Notes: generated from the letters alone by a model not told the origin. Shown: positions 41,419 to 50,541, numbered from the stretch's first letter. The stretch is DNA of 64,000 nt from Microbacterium sp. BH-3-3-3 (GCF_001792815.1 NZ_CP017674.1:868001-932000), one strand, 5' to 3'. Translations and numbers: made by a program.

Positions 41419-42207
41419 CTACTCCGGGCGCTCGCTCTGACGGGGGCGCAGCGGCCCCCGCGCGAGCAGGTGCTGCGCCGACTGCGCGACGGGGCGCATC
41501 GTCACGAGGTCGAGGTTGACGTGCCCCGGTGCATCGAGCGCGTAGGCGATGACGTCGGCGACGTCGTCGGCCACCAGGGGCGCCTCGACGCCCTCGTAGA
41601 GCTTGTCGACGGCATCGTGGTCGCCGCCCACGCGGTTGAGGGTGAACTCCTCGGTGCGCACCATGCCCGGCGCGATCTCGATCACACGGATCGGTTCGCC
41701 GTTCAGTTCGAGCCGCAGGGCGTTCACGAGCATGGCCTCGCCCGCCTTGGCGGCGTTGTACCCCGCCCCTCCCGGGTACGCGGTCTTCGCGGCGGTGGAG
41801 GTGACGAACAGCGCGTCCGCGTGCCCGACGCGCTGCGCGGCCTCGCGGAGGAGCGGGAGAAGGGATGCCACGAGCCGCTGCGACGAGAGCACGTTGGCCT
41901 CGAACATCCAGCGCCAGTCGTCGGCGTCGCCGTCTTCGACCCGGTCGGTGCCGCGCGCCCCACCGGCCACCTGCACCAGCGCGTCGACGCCACCGGTCTC
42001 GGCGAGCCAGGCCGACAGGTCGGCGATGTCGTCGGCGACGGTGAGATCGGCCGCGCGGGCGACGACACCGGTCTCGGCCTCGAGCGCCGCGAGCCGCTCG
42101 GCCCGGCGGGCGACGCCCACCACGTCCCACCCGCGCGAGCGCAGCAGTCGCGCCGTCGCCTCTCCGATACCCGAACTGGCCCCGGTCACCACTGCACGTC
42201 GCGTCAT
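41419..42207 (-). CDS. Short-chain dehydrogenase (canonical)
   Basis: The 262-residue protein has the cofactor motif TGASSGIGEATA, NxAG-type AGGARG, the catalytic Ser in VTSTAAK and YNAAK (Tyr/Lys pair). It resembles YdfG/serine dehydrogenase-type SDRs. The ATG at 42207 is preceded by GGATGCC and a TAGCGT -10 with no Shine-Dalgarno, so it is probably leaderless. Confidence 0.9.
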   Translation of the reverse strand: MTRRAVVTGASSGIGEATARLLRSRGWDVVGVARRAERLAALEAETGVVARAADLTVADDIADLSAWLAETGGVDALVQVAGGARGTDRVEDGDADDWRWMFEANVLSSQRLVASLLPLLREAAQRVGHADALFVTSTAAKTAYPGGAGYNAAKAGEAMLVNALRLELNGEPIRVIEIAPGMVRTEEFTLNRVGGDHDAVDKLYEGVEAPLVADDVADVIAYALDAPGHVNLDLVTMRPVAQSAQHLLARGPLRPRQSERPE

Positions 42208-42214
42208 GGCATCC

Positions 42215-42220
42215 ACGCTA
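42215..42220 (-). promoter_or_regulatory. Leaderless -10 element (TAGCGT) of the SDR gene
   Basis: TAGCGT, then exactly GGATGCC, then ATG: the same arrangement as at trmB. Confidence 0.6.
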
Positions 42221-42342
42221 CCGGCACCCTCCGACACGGGTGTTACGGCCCGTGTCCGCCCCTGTTGTCGGTGTCGGAGGCGGTGTCTACGCTCGCATCA
42301 GGCCACGGCGACCGCCCAGGCCACCCGAGCTGAGGAGCGGCC

Positions 42343-43665
42343 ATGTCGGCATCCGAGAACTGGCGTTTCGAGACCAAGCAGATCCACACCGGTGCCCAGC
42401 CCGATCCGGTGACCAAGGCCCGGGCCACGCCGATCTACCAGACCACCTCGTACGTGTTCGACAACGCCGACCACGCCGCGAACCTGTTCTCGCTGGCCGA
42501 GTTCGGCAACATCTACACGCGCATCCAGAACCCCACGCAAGACGTCGTCGAGCAGCGCGTCGCGGGGCTCGAGGGCGGCACGGGCGCTCTGCTCGTCGCC
42601 AGCGGCCAGGCGGCCGAGACCATCGCCGTGCTCAACATCGCGCAGGCCGGCGACCACATCGTGTCGTCGAGCTCGATCTACGGCGGCACCTACAACCTCT
42701 TCAAGTACACCCTCGCGAAGCTCGGCATCGAGACGACGTTCGTCGAGAACCAGGACGACCCCGCCGCCTGGCGTGCCGCCGTGCGTCCCAACACCAAGCT
42801 CTTCTTCGCCGAGACCATCGGAAACCCGAAGATCAACGTGCTCGACATCCGCACGGTCGCCGATGTCGCGCACGAGGCCGGCGTGCCGCTCATCGTCGAC
42901 AACACGATCGCGACGCCCTACCTCATCCGTCCCTTCGAGCACGGCGCCGACATCATCGTGCACTCCGCGACCAAGTTCCTCGGCGGGCACGGCACCACGA
43001 TCGGCGGCGTCATCGTCGACGGCGGCACCTTCCCCTGGTCGGAGCACTCCGACCGGTTCCCCGGCCTGACCACGCCCGATCCGTCGTACCACGGCGCCGT
43101 CTACACGCAGGCGGTCGGCGACGGTCTCGCGTACATCATCAAGGCGCGCGTGCAGCTGCTGCGCGACCTGGGTGCCTCCATCGCGCCGCAGAGCGCCTGG
43201 CAGCTCATCCAGGGCATCGAGACCCTGTCGCTGCGCATCGAGCGTCATGTGCAGAACGCGCAAGAGATCGCGGAGTGGCTCGAGTCGCACCCCGATGTCG
43301 CGACCGTGAACTACTCGGGCCTGCCCACCTCGCCCTGGTACGCCGCCGCGAACAACTACGCCCCCAAGGGCGTGGGTGCCGTGCTGTCGTTCGAGCTCAA
43401 GGGCGGTGTCGAAGCGGGTCGCGAGTTCGTCAACTCGCTGAGCCTGTTCAGCCACCTCGCCAACATCGGCGACGTGCGCTCGCTCGTCATCCACCCGGCA
43501 TCCACCACGCACTCCCAGCTCACGCCCGAGCAGCAGCTCACCGCCGGTGTCACGCCGGGCCTCGTGCGCCTGTCGGTGGGTCTCGAGAACATCGCCGACC
43601 TCAAGGCCGACCTCGACCAGGCCCTCGCCGCCGCGCGGCGCCTGTCCGAGGCCTCGCGCGTCTGA
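42343..43665 (+). CDS. metY: O-acetylhomoserine sulfhydrylase
   Basis: The 440-residue PLP enzyme makes homocysteine from O-acetylhomoserine and sulfide. Motifs include NPTQDVVEQRVAGLEGG, SSSIYGGTYNLF, VDNTIATPYLIRP and the PLP Lys in HSATKFLGGHGTTIGG (about 210). GAGGAG precedes the ATG. The partner gene metX lies 1.5 kb further on, separated by two genes on the other strand. Confidence 0.95.
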   Translation: MSASENWRFETKQIHTGAQPDPVTKARATPIYQTTSYVFDNADHAANLFSLAEFGNIYTRIQNPTQDVVEQRVAGLEGGTGALLVASGQAAETIAVLNIAQAGDHIVSSSSIYGGTYNLFKYTLAKLGIETTFVENQDDPAAWRAAVRPNTKLFFAETIGNPKINVLDIRTVADVAHEAGVPLIVDNTIATPYLIRPFEHGADIIVHSATKFLGGHGTTIGGVIVDGGTFPWSEHSDRFPGLTTPDPSYHGAVYTQAVGDGLAYIIKARVQLLRDLGASIAPQSAWQLIQGIETLSLRIERHVQNAQEIAEWLESHPDVATVNYSGLPTSPWYAAANNYAPKGVGAVLSFELKGGVEAGREFVNSLSLFSHLANIGDVRSLVIHPASTTHSQLTPEQQLTAGVTPGLVRLSVGLENIADLKADLDQALAAARRLSEASRV

Positions 43666-43673
43666 CCCCCTCT

Positions 43674-43717
43674 CGCGAAACGCCCCGACCCGGCTGTCCG
43701 GGTCGGGGCGTTTCGCG
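43674..43717 (+). terminator. metY terminator
   Basis: A perfect 20-bp stem (43674-43693 with 43698-43717) with a CTGT loop begins 9 bp after the metY stop. Confidence 0.93.
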
Positions 43718-43919
43718 GCGTCGAGGGATGCGTCGTCTTCGTGTCCGGCGCGTCGCGTCGCGCAGCGTGCGGACAGCTCGGCGTCGCGCGGCGCGCGCAG
43801 CGCGGCGTCGGGTGACGAGCGGAGGACCAGGGATGCCAGGAGGACCCACGCCGCATGGCGACCCTCCCCCGTCCCTGACGCTCCGCTGATCACACGCCGC
43901 GCACCGCGCGACGCCCGCG

Positions 43920-44618
43920 TCAGACCTTCTGGCGCGGACGCAGGCTCCCGAGGCCCCCGTCGACCCCGATGATCTGGCCCGTCATCCACGCGTTCTCGGG
44001 CGAGAGCAGGAACTCCACCGCGCGAGCCACGTCCTCGGGCTCGCCCAGGCGTCCGAGGGGGTGCATGGCCTCCGACACCTTCCGAGACATGTCGGTCGAC
44101 GTGAGCTTCGCGGTCAGGCGCGTCTGAACCAGGCCCGGCGCGACGGCGTTCACCCGCAGCCCGTGCGATGCGTAGCTGGCGGCGGCCGACAGCGTCAGCC
44201 CGATGACGCCGGCCTTCGCGGCGGCGATGCCGTCGTGGTTCGGCAGTCCCGCCAGGGCCGCGGCCGAAGACACCAGCACCACTGAGCCACCGTCGCGCAT
44301 GTGCGTCCCGGCTGCGCGCACGGCGGCGAACGACGTGGTCAGAGAGGCGGCGATGAGGCCGTCGTACTGCTCGCGCGAGGTCAGGTGCGCGGGCTTGAGC
44401 AGCATCGAGCCCGCGAACACCGCGATGCCGTCGAGCTCGCCCACCTCGCCGACCACGCGGTCGACGGCGTCGAAGTCCGTGGCATCCAGAACGAAGTCGG
44501 GCTCGATGACCGAGGAATCCCGCGCCGTCGTGACAACGCGATGACCGGCGTCGCGCAGTCGGGTCGCGGTCGCCCCGCCGATGTCGCTTGAGGCCGCAAT
44601 GAGAAGGAAGGTCGCCAT
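43920..44618 (-). CDS. SDR-fold protein lacking the catalytic Tyr
   Basis: The 232-residue protein has an SDR Rossmann start (LLIAASSDIGGATATRL), LVSSAAALAGLPN and the C-terminal GQIIGVDGGLGSL. In the active site the sequence is NHDGIAAAKAG: the Lys is present, but the position four residues before it, where Tyr is expected, is Ile. The Ser in VSSAAA is kept. The protein may act with another residue or have a different role. Confidence 0.85.
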   Translation of the reverse strand: MATFLLIAASSDIGGATATRLRDAGHRVVTTARDSSVIEPDFVLDATDFDAVDRVVGEVGELDGIAVFAGSMLLKPAHLTSREQYDGLIAASLTTSFAAVRAAGTHMRDGGSVVLVSSAAALAGLPNHDGIAAAKAGVIGLTLSAAASYASHGLRVNAVAPGLVQTRLTAKLTSTDMSRKVSEAMHPLGRLGEPEDVARAVEFLLSPENAWMTGQIIGVDGGLGSLRPRQKV

Positions 44619-44670
44619 GCGGCGATTCTGGCCAGCCCTCCGCGCCGGAGGCGGGGGCTGGACAAGGAGG

Positions 44671-45069
44671 TCAGACGGTGGTCAGCGCCGAGCGCAGGCG
44701 TTCGTTCTCGGCGTGCCAGTCGGGGTCGTCCTCCCAGAGCTCGGCCAGTTCACCGTCGTCGGAGGTCGCGTGGACGACCGCGGCGTCGGCCAACGACACC
44801 AACTCGGCGGACGGCGCCGACGCGCGCGCCACGAACGCCGTGACCGCGTCGGAGAAGGCCCGGCCGGGCACCCGCCCCAGCCCCCGCGCGACGACCTCGG
44901 CGGCCGCGATCGCCACCGTCGCGGCGTCGGAGTCGAGCTGCGAGCCCTCGGTATCGGCGGCGACGCGCAGTGCGTCGCGCACGACGTTCCAGTCGGTCTG
45001 CCCTTCGAGTTCGTACGCCCAGTCGGCGGCGGTGTCGTTCCCGAACGGTTCTGCGCTCCATGCACCCAT
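44671..45069 (-). CDS. DUF4259 protein
   Basis: The 132-residue protein begins MGAWSAEPFGNDTAADWAYELEG, the DUF4259 signature (a 'GNDxAxDW' opening), and ends in a short helix (DDPDWHAENERLRSALTTV). The function is unknown. The ATG at 45069 has a TACGAT -10 at 7 bases and no Shine-Dalgarno. It is divergent from metX. Confidence 0.9.
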   Translation of the reverse strand: MGAWSAEPFGNDTAADWAYELEGQTDWNVVRDALRVAADTEGSQLDSDAATVAIAAAEVVARGLGRVPGRAFSDAVTAFVARASAPSAELVSLADAAVVHATSDDGELAELWEDDPDWHAENERLRSALTTV

Positions 45070-45076
45070 GCGCCGA

Positions 45077-45082
45077 ATCGTA
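45077..45082 (-). promoter_or_regulatory. Leaderless -10 element (TACGAT) of the DUF4259 gene
   Basis: TACGAT ends 7 bases before the ATG at 45069 on the minus strand. Confidence 0.6.
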
Positions 45083-45148
45083 CGCGCGGTCTCCGACATC
45101 GACGTAACAGTCCGGTCGGGCCGCCGGCGACCGACGAGAATGGATGCC

Positions 45149-46354
45149 ATGGACTGGCAGATCTCCGAAGACACGGTGCCCTCGGCCCCGGTGACGGAGG
45201 CCGATGCCCGATCGCTGCTCGGACGCCCCCCGGCGACCGGCGCGTGGCGCGACGGCGACCCCGCGGGGGACCGCCGATTCGCCTCGTTCGGCGCGTTCGC
45301 GACCGAGACCGGGCAGTCGCTGCCCCACGTGCGTCTCGCGTACGAGACGTGGGGACAGCTCTCCCCCGCCCGCGACAACGCCGTGCTGATCCTCCACGCG
45401 CTCACCGGCGACAGCCATGTGCGCGGTGCCGCCGGTCCGGGGCACCCCACCGCCGGGTGGTGGAGCGACCTCGTGGGCCCCGGTGCGGCCATCGACACCG
45501 ACCGCTGGTTCGTGGTCGCCCCCAACATGCTGGGCGGATGCCAGGGCTCGACGGGACCGGCGAGCATCGCCCCCGACGGCTACGAGTGGGCTTCGCGCTT
45601 CCCGTACCTCACGATCCGCGACCAGGTCGAGGCTCAGGCCCTGCTCGCCGACGAGCTCGGCGTCGAGCGGTGGTTCGCCGTGGTCGGCGGGTCGATGGGC
45701 GGAATGCACGCGATCGAGTGGGCCGTCGGCCACCCCGACCGCGTCGCCCGCGCCGCGATCCTCTCCGCCCCGCCGATCACGACCGCCGACCAGATCGCCC
45801 TGAACTCGGTGCAGCTCGACACCGTGCGCATCGACCCCCGCTTCGCCGGCGGCGAGTATTACGACGCCGGCGACGGCGACGGCCCGCACCGCGGACTCGC
45901 CCTCGCTCGGCGCATGGCACTGCTGAACTACCGCAGCCCGACCGAGCTCAACCAGCGATTCCAACGTTCGTGGCAGTCGGGGGTGAGCCCGCTGGGCCGC
46001 GGCGGACGCTTCGCCGTCGAGTCGTACCTCGACTTCCATGGCAACAAGTTCACCCGCCGTTTCGACGCGAACAGCTACCTCACCCTCGTCGAGGCCATGA
46101 ACTCGCACGACGTCGGCCGCGACCGCGACGGCGTCGAAGACGCCCTCGGCCGCGTCACGGCGACGACCCTGGTGCTCGGCATCGACAGCGACCGCCTGTT
46201 CCCTATCGACGGGCAGCACCGCATCGCCCGCGGCATCCCGAACACGCTCGACGGAGACGACGCCGTCGTGCTGTCGAGCGACTTCGGCCACGACGGCTTC
46301 CTCATCGAGACCGCCGCCGTCGCCCTGCACCTGCGTCGTCTTTTCGCGACCTGA
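45149..46354 (+). CDS. metX: Homoserine O-acetyltransferase
   Basis: MetX acetylates homoserine in methionine synthesis, feeding metY. The 401-residue alpha/beta-hydrolase-fold enzyme has LRLAYETWG-like VRLAYETWGQL, HALTGDSHV, the nucleophile elbow VGGSMGGMHA (Ser near 182), and catalytic Asp/His in LGIDSDRLFP and SSDFGHDGFL. I choose the ATG at 45149, directly after GGATGCC as at trmB; an in-frame ATG at 45140 would add three residues. Confidence 0.93.
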   Translation: MDWQISEDTVPSAPVTEADARSLLGRPPATGAWRDGDPAGDRRFASFGAFATETGQSLPHVRLAYETWGQLSPARDNAVLILHALTGDSHVRGAAGPGHPTAGWWSDLVGPGAAIDTDRWFVVAPNMLGGCQGSTGPASIAPDGYEWASRFPYLTIRDQVEAQALLADELGVERWFAVVGGSMGGMHAIEWAVGHPDRVARAAILSAPPITTADQIALNSVQLDTVRIDPRFAGGEYYDAGDGDGPHRGLALARRMALLNYRSPTELNQRFQRSWQSGVSPLGRGGRFAVESYLDFHGNKFTRRFDANSYLTLVEAMNSHDVGRDRDGVEDALGRVTATTLVLGIDSDRLFPIDGQHRIARGIPNTLDGDDAVVLSSDFGHDGFLIETAAVALHLRRLFAT

Positions 46355-46360
46355 CGATTC

Positions 46361-46385
46361 CGGATGCCGGGCACCGCGGCATCCG
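46361..46385 (+). terminator. metX terminator with GGATGCC/GGCATCC arms
   Basis: CGGATGCCG (46361-46369) pairs with CGGCATCCG (46377-46385) around a 7-base loop, 7 bp after the metX stop. Confidence 0.75.
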
Positions 46386-46540
46386 TTCCTCCGGCCCCCC
46401 GTCGGTCGAGGACGAGGTCGCGCGTGTCGCGGTAGGGCCGCGCCGCTGCCGCGGCGAGCCGGCACCCCCACGCATACCCGGCGCGTTCCGGACCCTCACC
46501 CGAGCGGCGCGCCGTCGCCGCGACCGCCCGCACACACCGT

Positions 46541-46598
46541 CGAGTGTCCAGAACACTCCGCATCCCCGGACCCCAAGGCGGCGTGTCCGGGACACTCG
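46541..46598. repeat. 58-bp inverted-repeat element
   Basis: CGAGTGTCC (46541-46549) and GGACACTCG (46590-46598) are perfect inverted ends. Each end is also part of a local palindrome (GAGTGT-ccaga-ACACTC and GTGTCC-g-GGACAC). It lies in a 298-bp intergenic region without genes, between the metX terminator and the MFS gene stop. Confidence 0.6.
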
Positions 46599-46652
46599 CG
46601 CCAAGGTTCAGCGCCGCGTCAGCCGCCGGCCCGTGGTCGACACGACGCGCGC

Positions 46653-47900
46653 TCAGCGCTGCGTCGGGATCGAACCGGTGATCGCGGTCTGCGCGGCTTC
46701 GGCGGCCGGCACCCGATGTTCGGGGTGGCGTCCGCTGCGGTCCTCGACGCGGTACGAGACCACGGCGACCACCAGTCCGCCCAGGGCGAGCAGAGCGCCC
46801 ACCCACGCCGGGGCGACGAGTCCGAGGCCCGCGGCGATAGCGAGGCCGCCGAGGAACGCGCCGAGGCTGTTGCCGATGTTGAGCGCCGAGTGGTTCAACG
46901 CCGCGGCGATGGACTGGTTGTCCTCGGCGACGTCCATGAGTCGCGTCTGGATCGCCGGGCTCAGGGCGGCACCGCAGAACGCCACCAGGAACGCGAACAG
47001 CACCAGCGCCACGATCCACCCGGCCGTGAGAGCCAGGCCCACCGATGCCGCACCGAGGGCGACGAGCCCGACGTACAACCAGAACCGCAGGTCTTTGTCG
47101 GCGAGCGCGCCGCCGACGATGTTGCCGATCGTCATGCCGATCCCCACGAGCACGAGTACGAGCGAGACGGCCCACTCGGGCTGGCCCGCGACATCGGTGA
47201 TCATGGGCGCGATGTAGCTGTACATCGCAAAGAATCCGCCGAACCCGACGGCGCCGATGCCGAGGGCGAACCAGACCTGTCCGATGCGGAACACACGCAG
47301 TTCGTCACGCAATCGACGACCGGGCGAACCGGGGTGCTTCGGTACGAAGAGGGCGATGCAGATCGTGGCGAGCAGGAAGATCCCGGTCACCACGGCGAAC
47401 GCCGCGCGCCAGCCGACCTGCTGGCCGAGAAGGGTGCCCAGCGGCACACCGACGACGTTGGCGATCGTGAGCCCGGTGAGTACGAACGCCACGCCCTTGG
47501 CGCGATTGCCGGGGCCGAGCGCGTCGGCGGCCACCAGGGCGCCGATGCCGAAGTAGGCGCCGTGCGGGAGTCCGGCGAGGAATCGGGATGCCGCGACGAG
47601 CTCGAACGTGGGGGCGATGACGGTCAGCAGGGTGAAGAATGCCAGCGCGGCGGCGAGCACGATCATCACGCGATGACGCGGGAACCGTGCCACGGAGCCG
47701 GCGATCGTGGGCGCACCGACGACGACGCCGAGCGCGTAGAGCGAGATGAGCCAGCCGGCCTGGGCGATGGCGTCGTCGGGCGAGGCCGCCCACGCGCCGG
47801 GGACGAGTTCGCGGGCGATGTTGGGCAGCAAGCCCATCACCACGAACTCGGTCATGCCGATGCCGAAGCTGCCGATGGCGAGAGAAAGGAGCGCCCGCAT
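46653..47900 (-). CDS. MFS exporter (DHA1, arabinose/AraJ-like)
   Basis: The 415-residue protein has 12 membrane helices. It begins MRALLSLAIGSFGIGMTEFVVMGLLP, typical of the AraJ/YdhP/PbuE group, and contains GLPHGAYFGIGALVAAD. I start at the ATG at 47900 because GAGAGG lies 8 bases upstream; the frame is open to 47933. The substrate is unknown. Confidence 0.9.
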   Translation of the reverse strand: MRALLSLAIGSFGIGMTEFVVMGLLPNIARELVPGAWAASPDDAIAQAGWLISLYALGVVVGAPTIAGSVARFPRHRVMIVLAAALAFFTLLTVIAPTFELVAASRFLAGLPHGAYFGIGALVAADALGPGNRAKGVAFVLTGLTIANVVGVPLGTLLGQQVGWRAAFAVVTGIFLLATICIALFVPKHPGSPGRRLRDELRVFRIGQVWFALGIGAVGFGGFFAMYSYIAPMITDVAGQPEWAVSLVLVLVGIGMTIGNIVGGALADKDLRFWLYVGLVALGAASVGLALTAGWIVALVLFAFLVAFCGAALSPAIQTRLMDVAEDNQSIAAALNHSALNIGNSLGAFLGGLAIAAGLGLVAPAWVGALLALGGLVVAVVSYRVEDRSGRHPEHRVPAAEAAQTAITGSIPTQR

Positions 47901-48143
47901 CGCCGCACCTCTCGAGGAAGTCGAAGAGGTCACCTTGCGATGCTAGTCCGCGCGGCCGCGAGCGTCGAATCGTTTCGAGGGCCGGGTGCGGCGGGTGAGG
48001 TCGGCGTCAGGGTCGACCGTGCACCCCGCGGACTGCTCCTCCCCACCCGCACCGCGGGTGAACTTCTCCCGATCTCCGCGGTCGAGCGGTTCCACCCCCA
48101 CGGAAAGCTGACAGTCTGGGTTTCCTCACCGCGGGATGAAGGG

Positions 48144-48611
48144 ATGCCGGACGTGACGGAACCGCAAGTATGGGTGCTCATCGGAACCTTCGCCGCGACT
48201 GTTCTGGGCGGCATGACGTTCAGCACGAACCTCATCATGGGATCGCTCACGAAAGTGATCACGGCGAACACAGACCGGCTCGAGGCACGTCTCGACGCCG
48301 TGCGGTACGAGACGGTGGCCGAGATCCACGTCACGAGGACCCGGGTCGACAGCGTCGAGACCGGTCTCACCGCCAAGATCGATAGCGTCGAAGCCGGCCT
48401 CACCGCCAGAATCAACACCGTCGAAGCCGGCCTCAGCGCCAGAATCGACAGCGTCGAAGCCGGCCTCGCCGCCAGAATCGACACCGTCGAAGCCGGCCTG
48501 GGCGCCAAGATCGACAGCGTCGAGAGCCGCCTGCGCGGAGACCTCGCCCGCATCGATGCCGACGTCACCGCCATCACCAGGCGCATCTGGAACGACCCGC
48601 CCGCCGGGTGA
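48144..48611 (+). CDS. Membrane protein with hendecad coiled-coil repeats
   Basis: The 155-residue protein has one N-terminal membrane helix (VWVLIGTFAATVLGGMTF), a linker, then six tandem 11-residue repeats of the type IDSVEAGLTARI (about 68-133), followed by LARIDADVTAITRRIW. Eleven-residue periodicity indicates a right-handed or straight coiled coil, so the protein is probably an oligomer anchored in the membrane. No family is recognised. The start is uncertain: a GTG at 48153 is also possible. Confidence 0.8.
   Translation: MPDVTEPQVWVLIGTFAATVLGGMTFSTNLIMGSLTKVITANTDRLEARLDAVRYETVAEIHVTRTRVDSVETGLTAKIDSVEAGLTARINTVEAGLSARIDSVEAGLAARIDTVEAGLGAKIDSVESRLRGDLARIDADVTAITRRIWNDPPAG
48345..48542 (+). 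repeat. Six 33-bp coding repeats
   Basis: Six in-frame units of 33 bp encode the hendecads. The central units differ at only a few bases, which suggests recent expansion by slippage or unequal crossing-over. Confidence 0.85.
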
Positions 48612-48676
48612 ACCCGACGCAGCTGCGCCCCCTCGCGCAACCGTCGACCACTGTCCCGTCACGACTCCGTCGATCG

Positions 48677-48704
48677 GGCTCGATCGATCAGGCTCGATCG
48701 ATCA
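48677..48704. repeat. Two tandem 14-bp repeats
   Basis: GGCTCGATCGATCA occurs twice in perfect tandem just beyond the stop of the thiamine-binding-type gene. It lies between convergent genes. The function is unclear. Confidence 0.7.
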
Positions 48705-48706
48705 GC

Positions 48707-49033
48707 TCAGTCGACGTGACGCTCCAGCGCGTCCTCGAGTCGCTCGATCTTGCCGTCGATCTCGCCCGTGTGTCCGGGGCGGATGTCGGCTTTCAGCACC
48801 AGCGACACCCGCGATCCGTAGGGCAGCACGGCATCCGTCGCCCGTTTGACGACGTCGAACACCTCGTCCCACTCCCCCTCGACCTCGGTGAACATCGAGG
48901 TCGTGCGATGCGGCAGACCCGAGGCGCGCACGACGGCGACGGCTGCGGCGACGGCGTCGTGCACCGACGCGTCGGGGTTCTCCGAGGCGACGGTTCCGAC
49001 ACCCGAGGGAGCGACAGAGAAGGCGATGAGCAT
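48707..49033 (-). CDS. Thiamine-binding/MTH1187-YkoF-like protein (UPF0045)
   Basis: The 108-residue protein has the small ferredoxin-like fold of the UPF0045/MTH1187 group: MLIAFSVAPSG, ASVHDAVAAAVAVVRASGLPHRTTSMFTEVEGEWDEVFDVVKRA, and SLVLKADIRPGHTGEI. YkoF relatives bind thiamine or hydroxymethylpyrimidine. The ATG has no Shine-Dalgarno site but a TAGTCT -10 at 6 bases, so it is probably leaderless. Confidence 0.88.
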   Translation of the reverse strand: MLIAFSVAPSGVGTVASENPDASVHDAVAAAVAVVRASGLPHRTTSMFTEVEGEWDEVFDVVKRATDAVLPYGSRVSLVLKADIRPGHTGEIDGKIERLEDALERHVD

Positions 49034-49039
49034 GATTCG

Positions 49040-49045
49040 AGACTA
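49040..49045 (-). promoter_or_regulatory. Leaderless -10 element (TAGTCT)
   Basis: TAGTCT ends 6 bases before the ATG at 49033 on the minus strand. Confidence 0.6.
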
Positions 49046-49221
49046 GGCCGCGGGCGGCCTCGGCGGAACGGGCCGCGTCGCCACCGCGCCGCACAGCGCT
49101 GCGCAGCGACGCGCCGCACCGCGAAGTGAAGCGCTGCGTGTCTCCGTCGGACGACGCCGCGTGCACCCCGGTCGCGGCGCACCGTCTCGCGGCAGCACCG
49201 CGCCCAGACGCGAACCCCGGG

Positions 49222-50529
49222 TCAGCCGCGCGGAGCGATCCGCGTTCGCGCCGGACGCCGCCCGGTCACGATCTCGTGCAGCCCGGCGGGGGGACGGACG
49301 CGGTCGATCGGCGCACGGACGACGCGCACGACGGCCCACACGAGCAGCACGAGGGCGAGCAGGTTCCGCGTTTCGAGCACGAAGACCGGGAACGGGTTCG
49401 GGTGCGTCGCCATGAGCCCGTCGTACAGCAGCGGGTACATCCACTGCGTGAGCGCCGCGATCACGAGCGTCATGCCCGCGAATCCGTACCAGCGACGGCG
49501 ATCGATCATCAGCCCCAGCACGACGGGGGCGAAGAGCCACACGTAGTACTGCGGCGAGCCGACCTTGTTCAGCGCGATGAAGGCGGTGACGAGAGCGAGC
49601 GAGAGCGGCGGGAAGAGGCTCACGAAGGTCGCCCCGCGCCGCAGCTTCACGATGCCGACGATGGCGATCCCGACCATGACGAGCAGCATGATGGGCGTCA
49701 TCGCGGCGATGAGGGGGTCGGCGCCGGGTCCCGTCACCTGGAAGGTGAGCACGCCGCCGTCGTAGTACACCTCGGAGCCGGGAACGTAGAAGGCGGCGAG
49801 GAACATGTACAGCCCGCCGACGGGGGCCTCCATCTGGATGCCGCGGGTGGTCTGGTCTCCGACGAAGCCGAAGACGTAGGACGCACCGCCCAGGGCGACG
49901 ACCGCGATGACGGTGGTCACCGACACCGCGACGGCACCCCAGATGAGGGCCAGGCGACGGCGGGCGGCGATGAGACCGGCGGCCAGGATCGCCGCAGGCC
50001 ACACCTTCATCCACACGGCGATCGACAGCAGCAGGGAGGCCACGAACGGGCGGCGCAGCAGCCAGATGCTGCCGAGGATCGCGAACGGCACCGTGATGCC
50101 GTCGATGCGGTACAGGCCGACCGGCCCGATGAGCAGGATGGACGCGAGCCAGAACCAGGCGGCGATCACACGACCGCGCGAGCGTCCCTTGCCCACGAGC
50201 ACGACGAAGGCGACCAGGTTGGCGAGCGCGACGGTGATGACCCAGGCGGGCGTGTACCCGACGGCCCAGGCGAACAGCCAGGCGAACGTCATGGGCAGGA
50301 ACGCGAGCTGCGGATAGATCCACTTCTCGGTGATGCCCGGCCAGGCCCACGCGTCGGACCGCGTGCACGAGGTGACGTCGATGCCGCCGAACAGCGCGCA
50401 GCGCGACCAGGGTTCGTACACCAGGTACACATCGCCCATCGGCTCGTTGGGCTGCTGATAGCCCAGGATGCCGACGACGACATGTACGGCGACGAACGCG
50501 ATCAACAAGGGAACGACACGCCTCACCAC
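49222..50529 (-). CDS. GT87-like membrane glycosyltransferase
   Basis: The 435-residue protein has about ten membrane helices. Its first external loop holds MGDVYLVYEPW and then WIYPQLAFLPM, the pattern of GT87 polyprenol-phosphomannose-dependent mannosyltransferases. YRIDGITVPFAILG and NKVGSPQYYVWLFAP follow. It probably adds mannose to envelope lipids. The GTG start at 50529 lies 6 bases after a TAGGAT box; a second GTG follows directly. Confidence 0.85.
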   Translation of the reverse strand: MVRRVVPLLIAFVAVHVVVGILGYQQPNEPMGDVYLVYEPWSRCALFGGIDVTSCTRSDAWAWPGITEKWIYPQLAFLPMTFAWLFAWAVGYTPAWVITVALANLVAFVVLVGKGRSRGRVIAAWFWLASILLIGPVGLYRIDGITVPFAILGSIWLLRRPFVASLLLSIAVWMKVWPAAILAAGLIAARRRLALIWGAVAVSVTTVIAVVALGGASYVFGFVGDQTTRGIQMEAPVGGLYMFLAAFYVPGSEVYYDGGVLTFQVTGPGADPLIAAMTPIMLLVMVGIAIVGIVKLRRGATFVSLFPPLSLALVTAFIALNKVGSPQYYVWLFAPVVLGLMIDRRRWYGFAGMTLVIAALTQWMYPLLYDGLMATHPNPFPVFVLETRNLLALVLLVWAVVRVVRAPIDRVRPPAGLHEIVTGRRPARTRIAPRG

Positions 50530-50535
50530 CGCATC

Positions 50536-50541
50536 ATCCTA
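50536..50541 (-). promoter_or_regulatory. Leaderless -10 element (TAGGAT) of the GT87 gene
   Basis: TAGGAT ends 6 bases before the GTG at 50529 on the minus strand. Confidence 0.55.

Noticed and set aside
48345-48542. CRISPR array
   Set aside because: The 33-bp units are directly tandem without spacers and encode a coiled coil.
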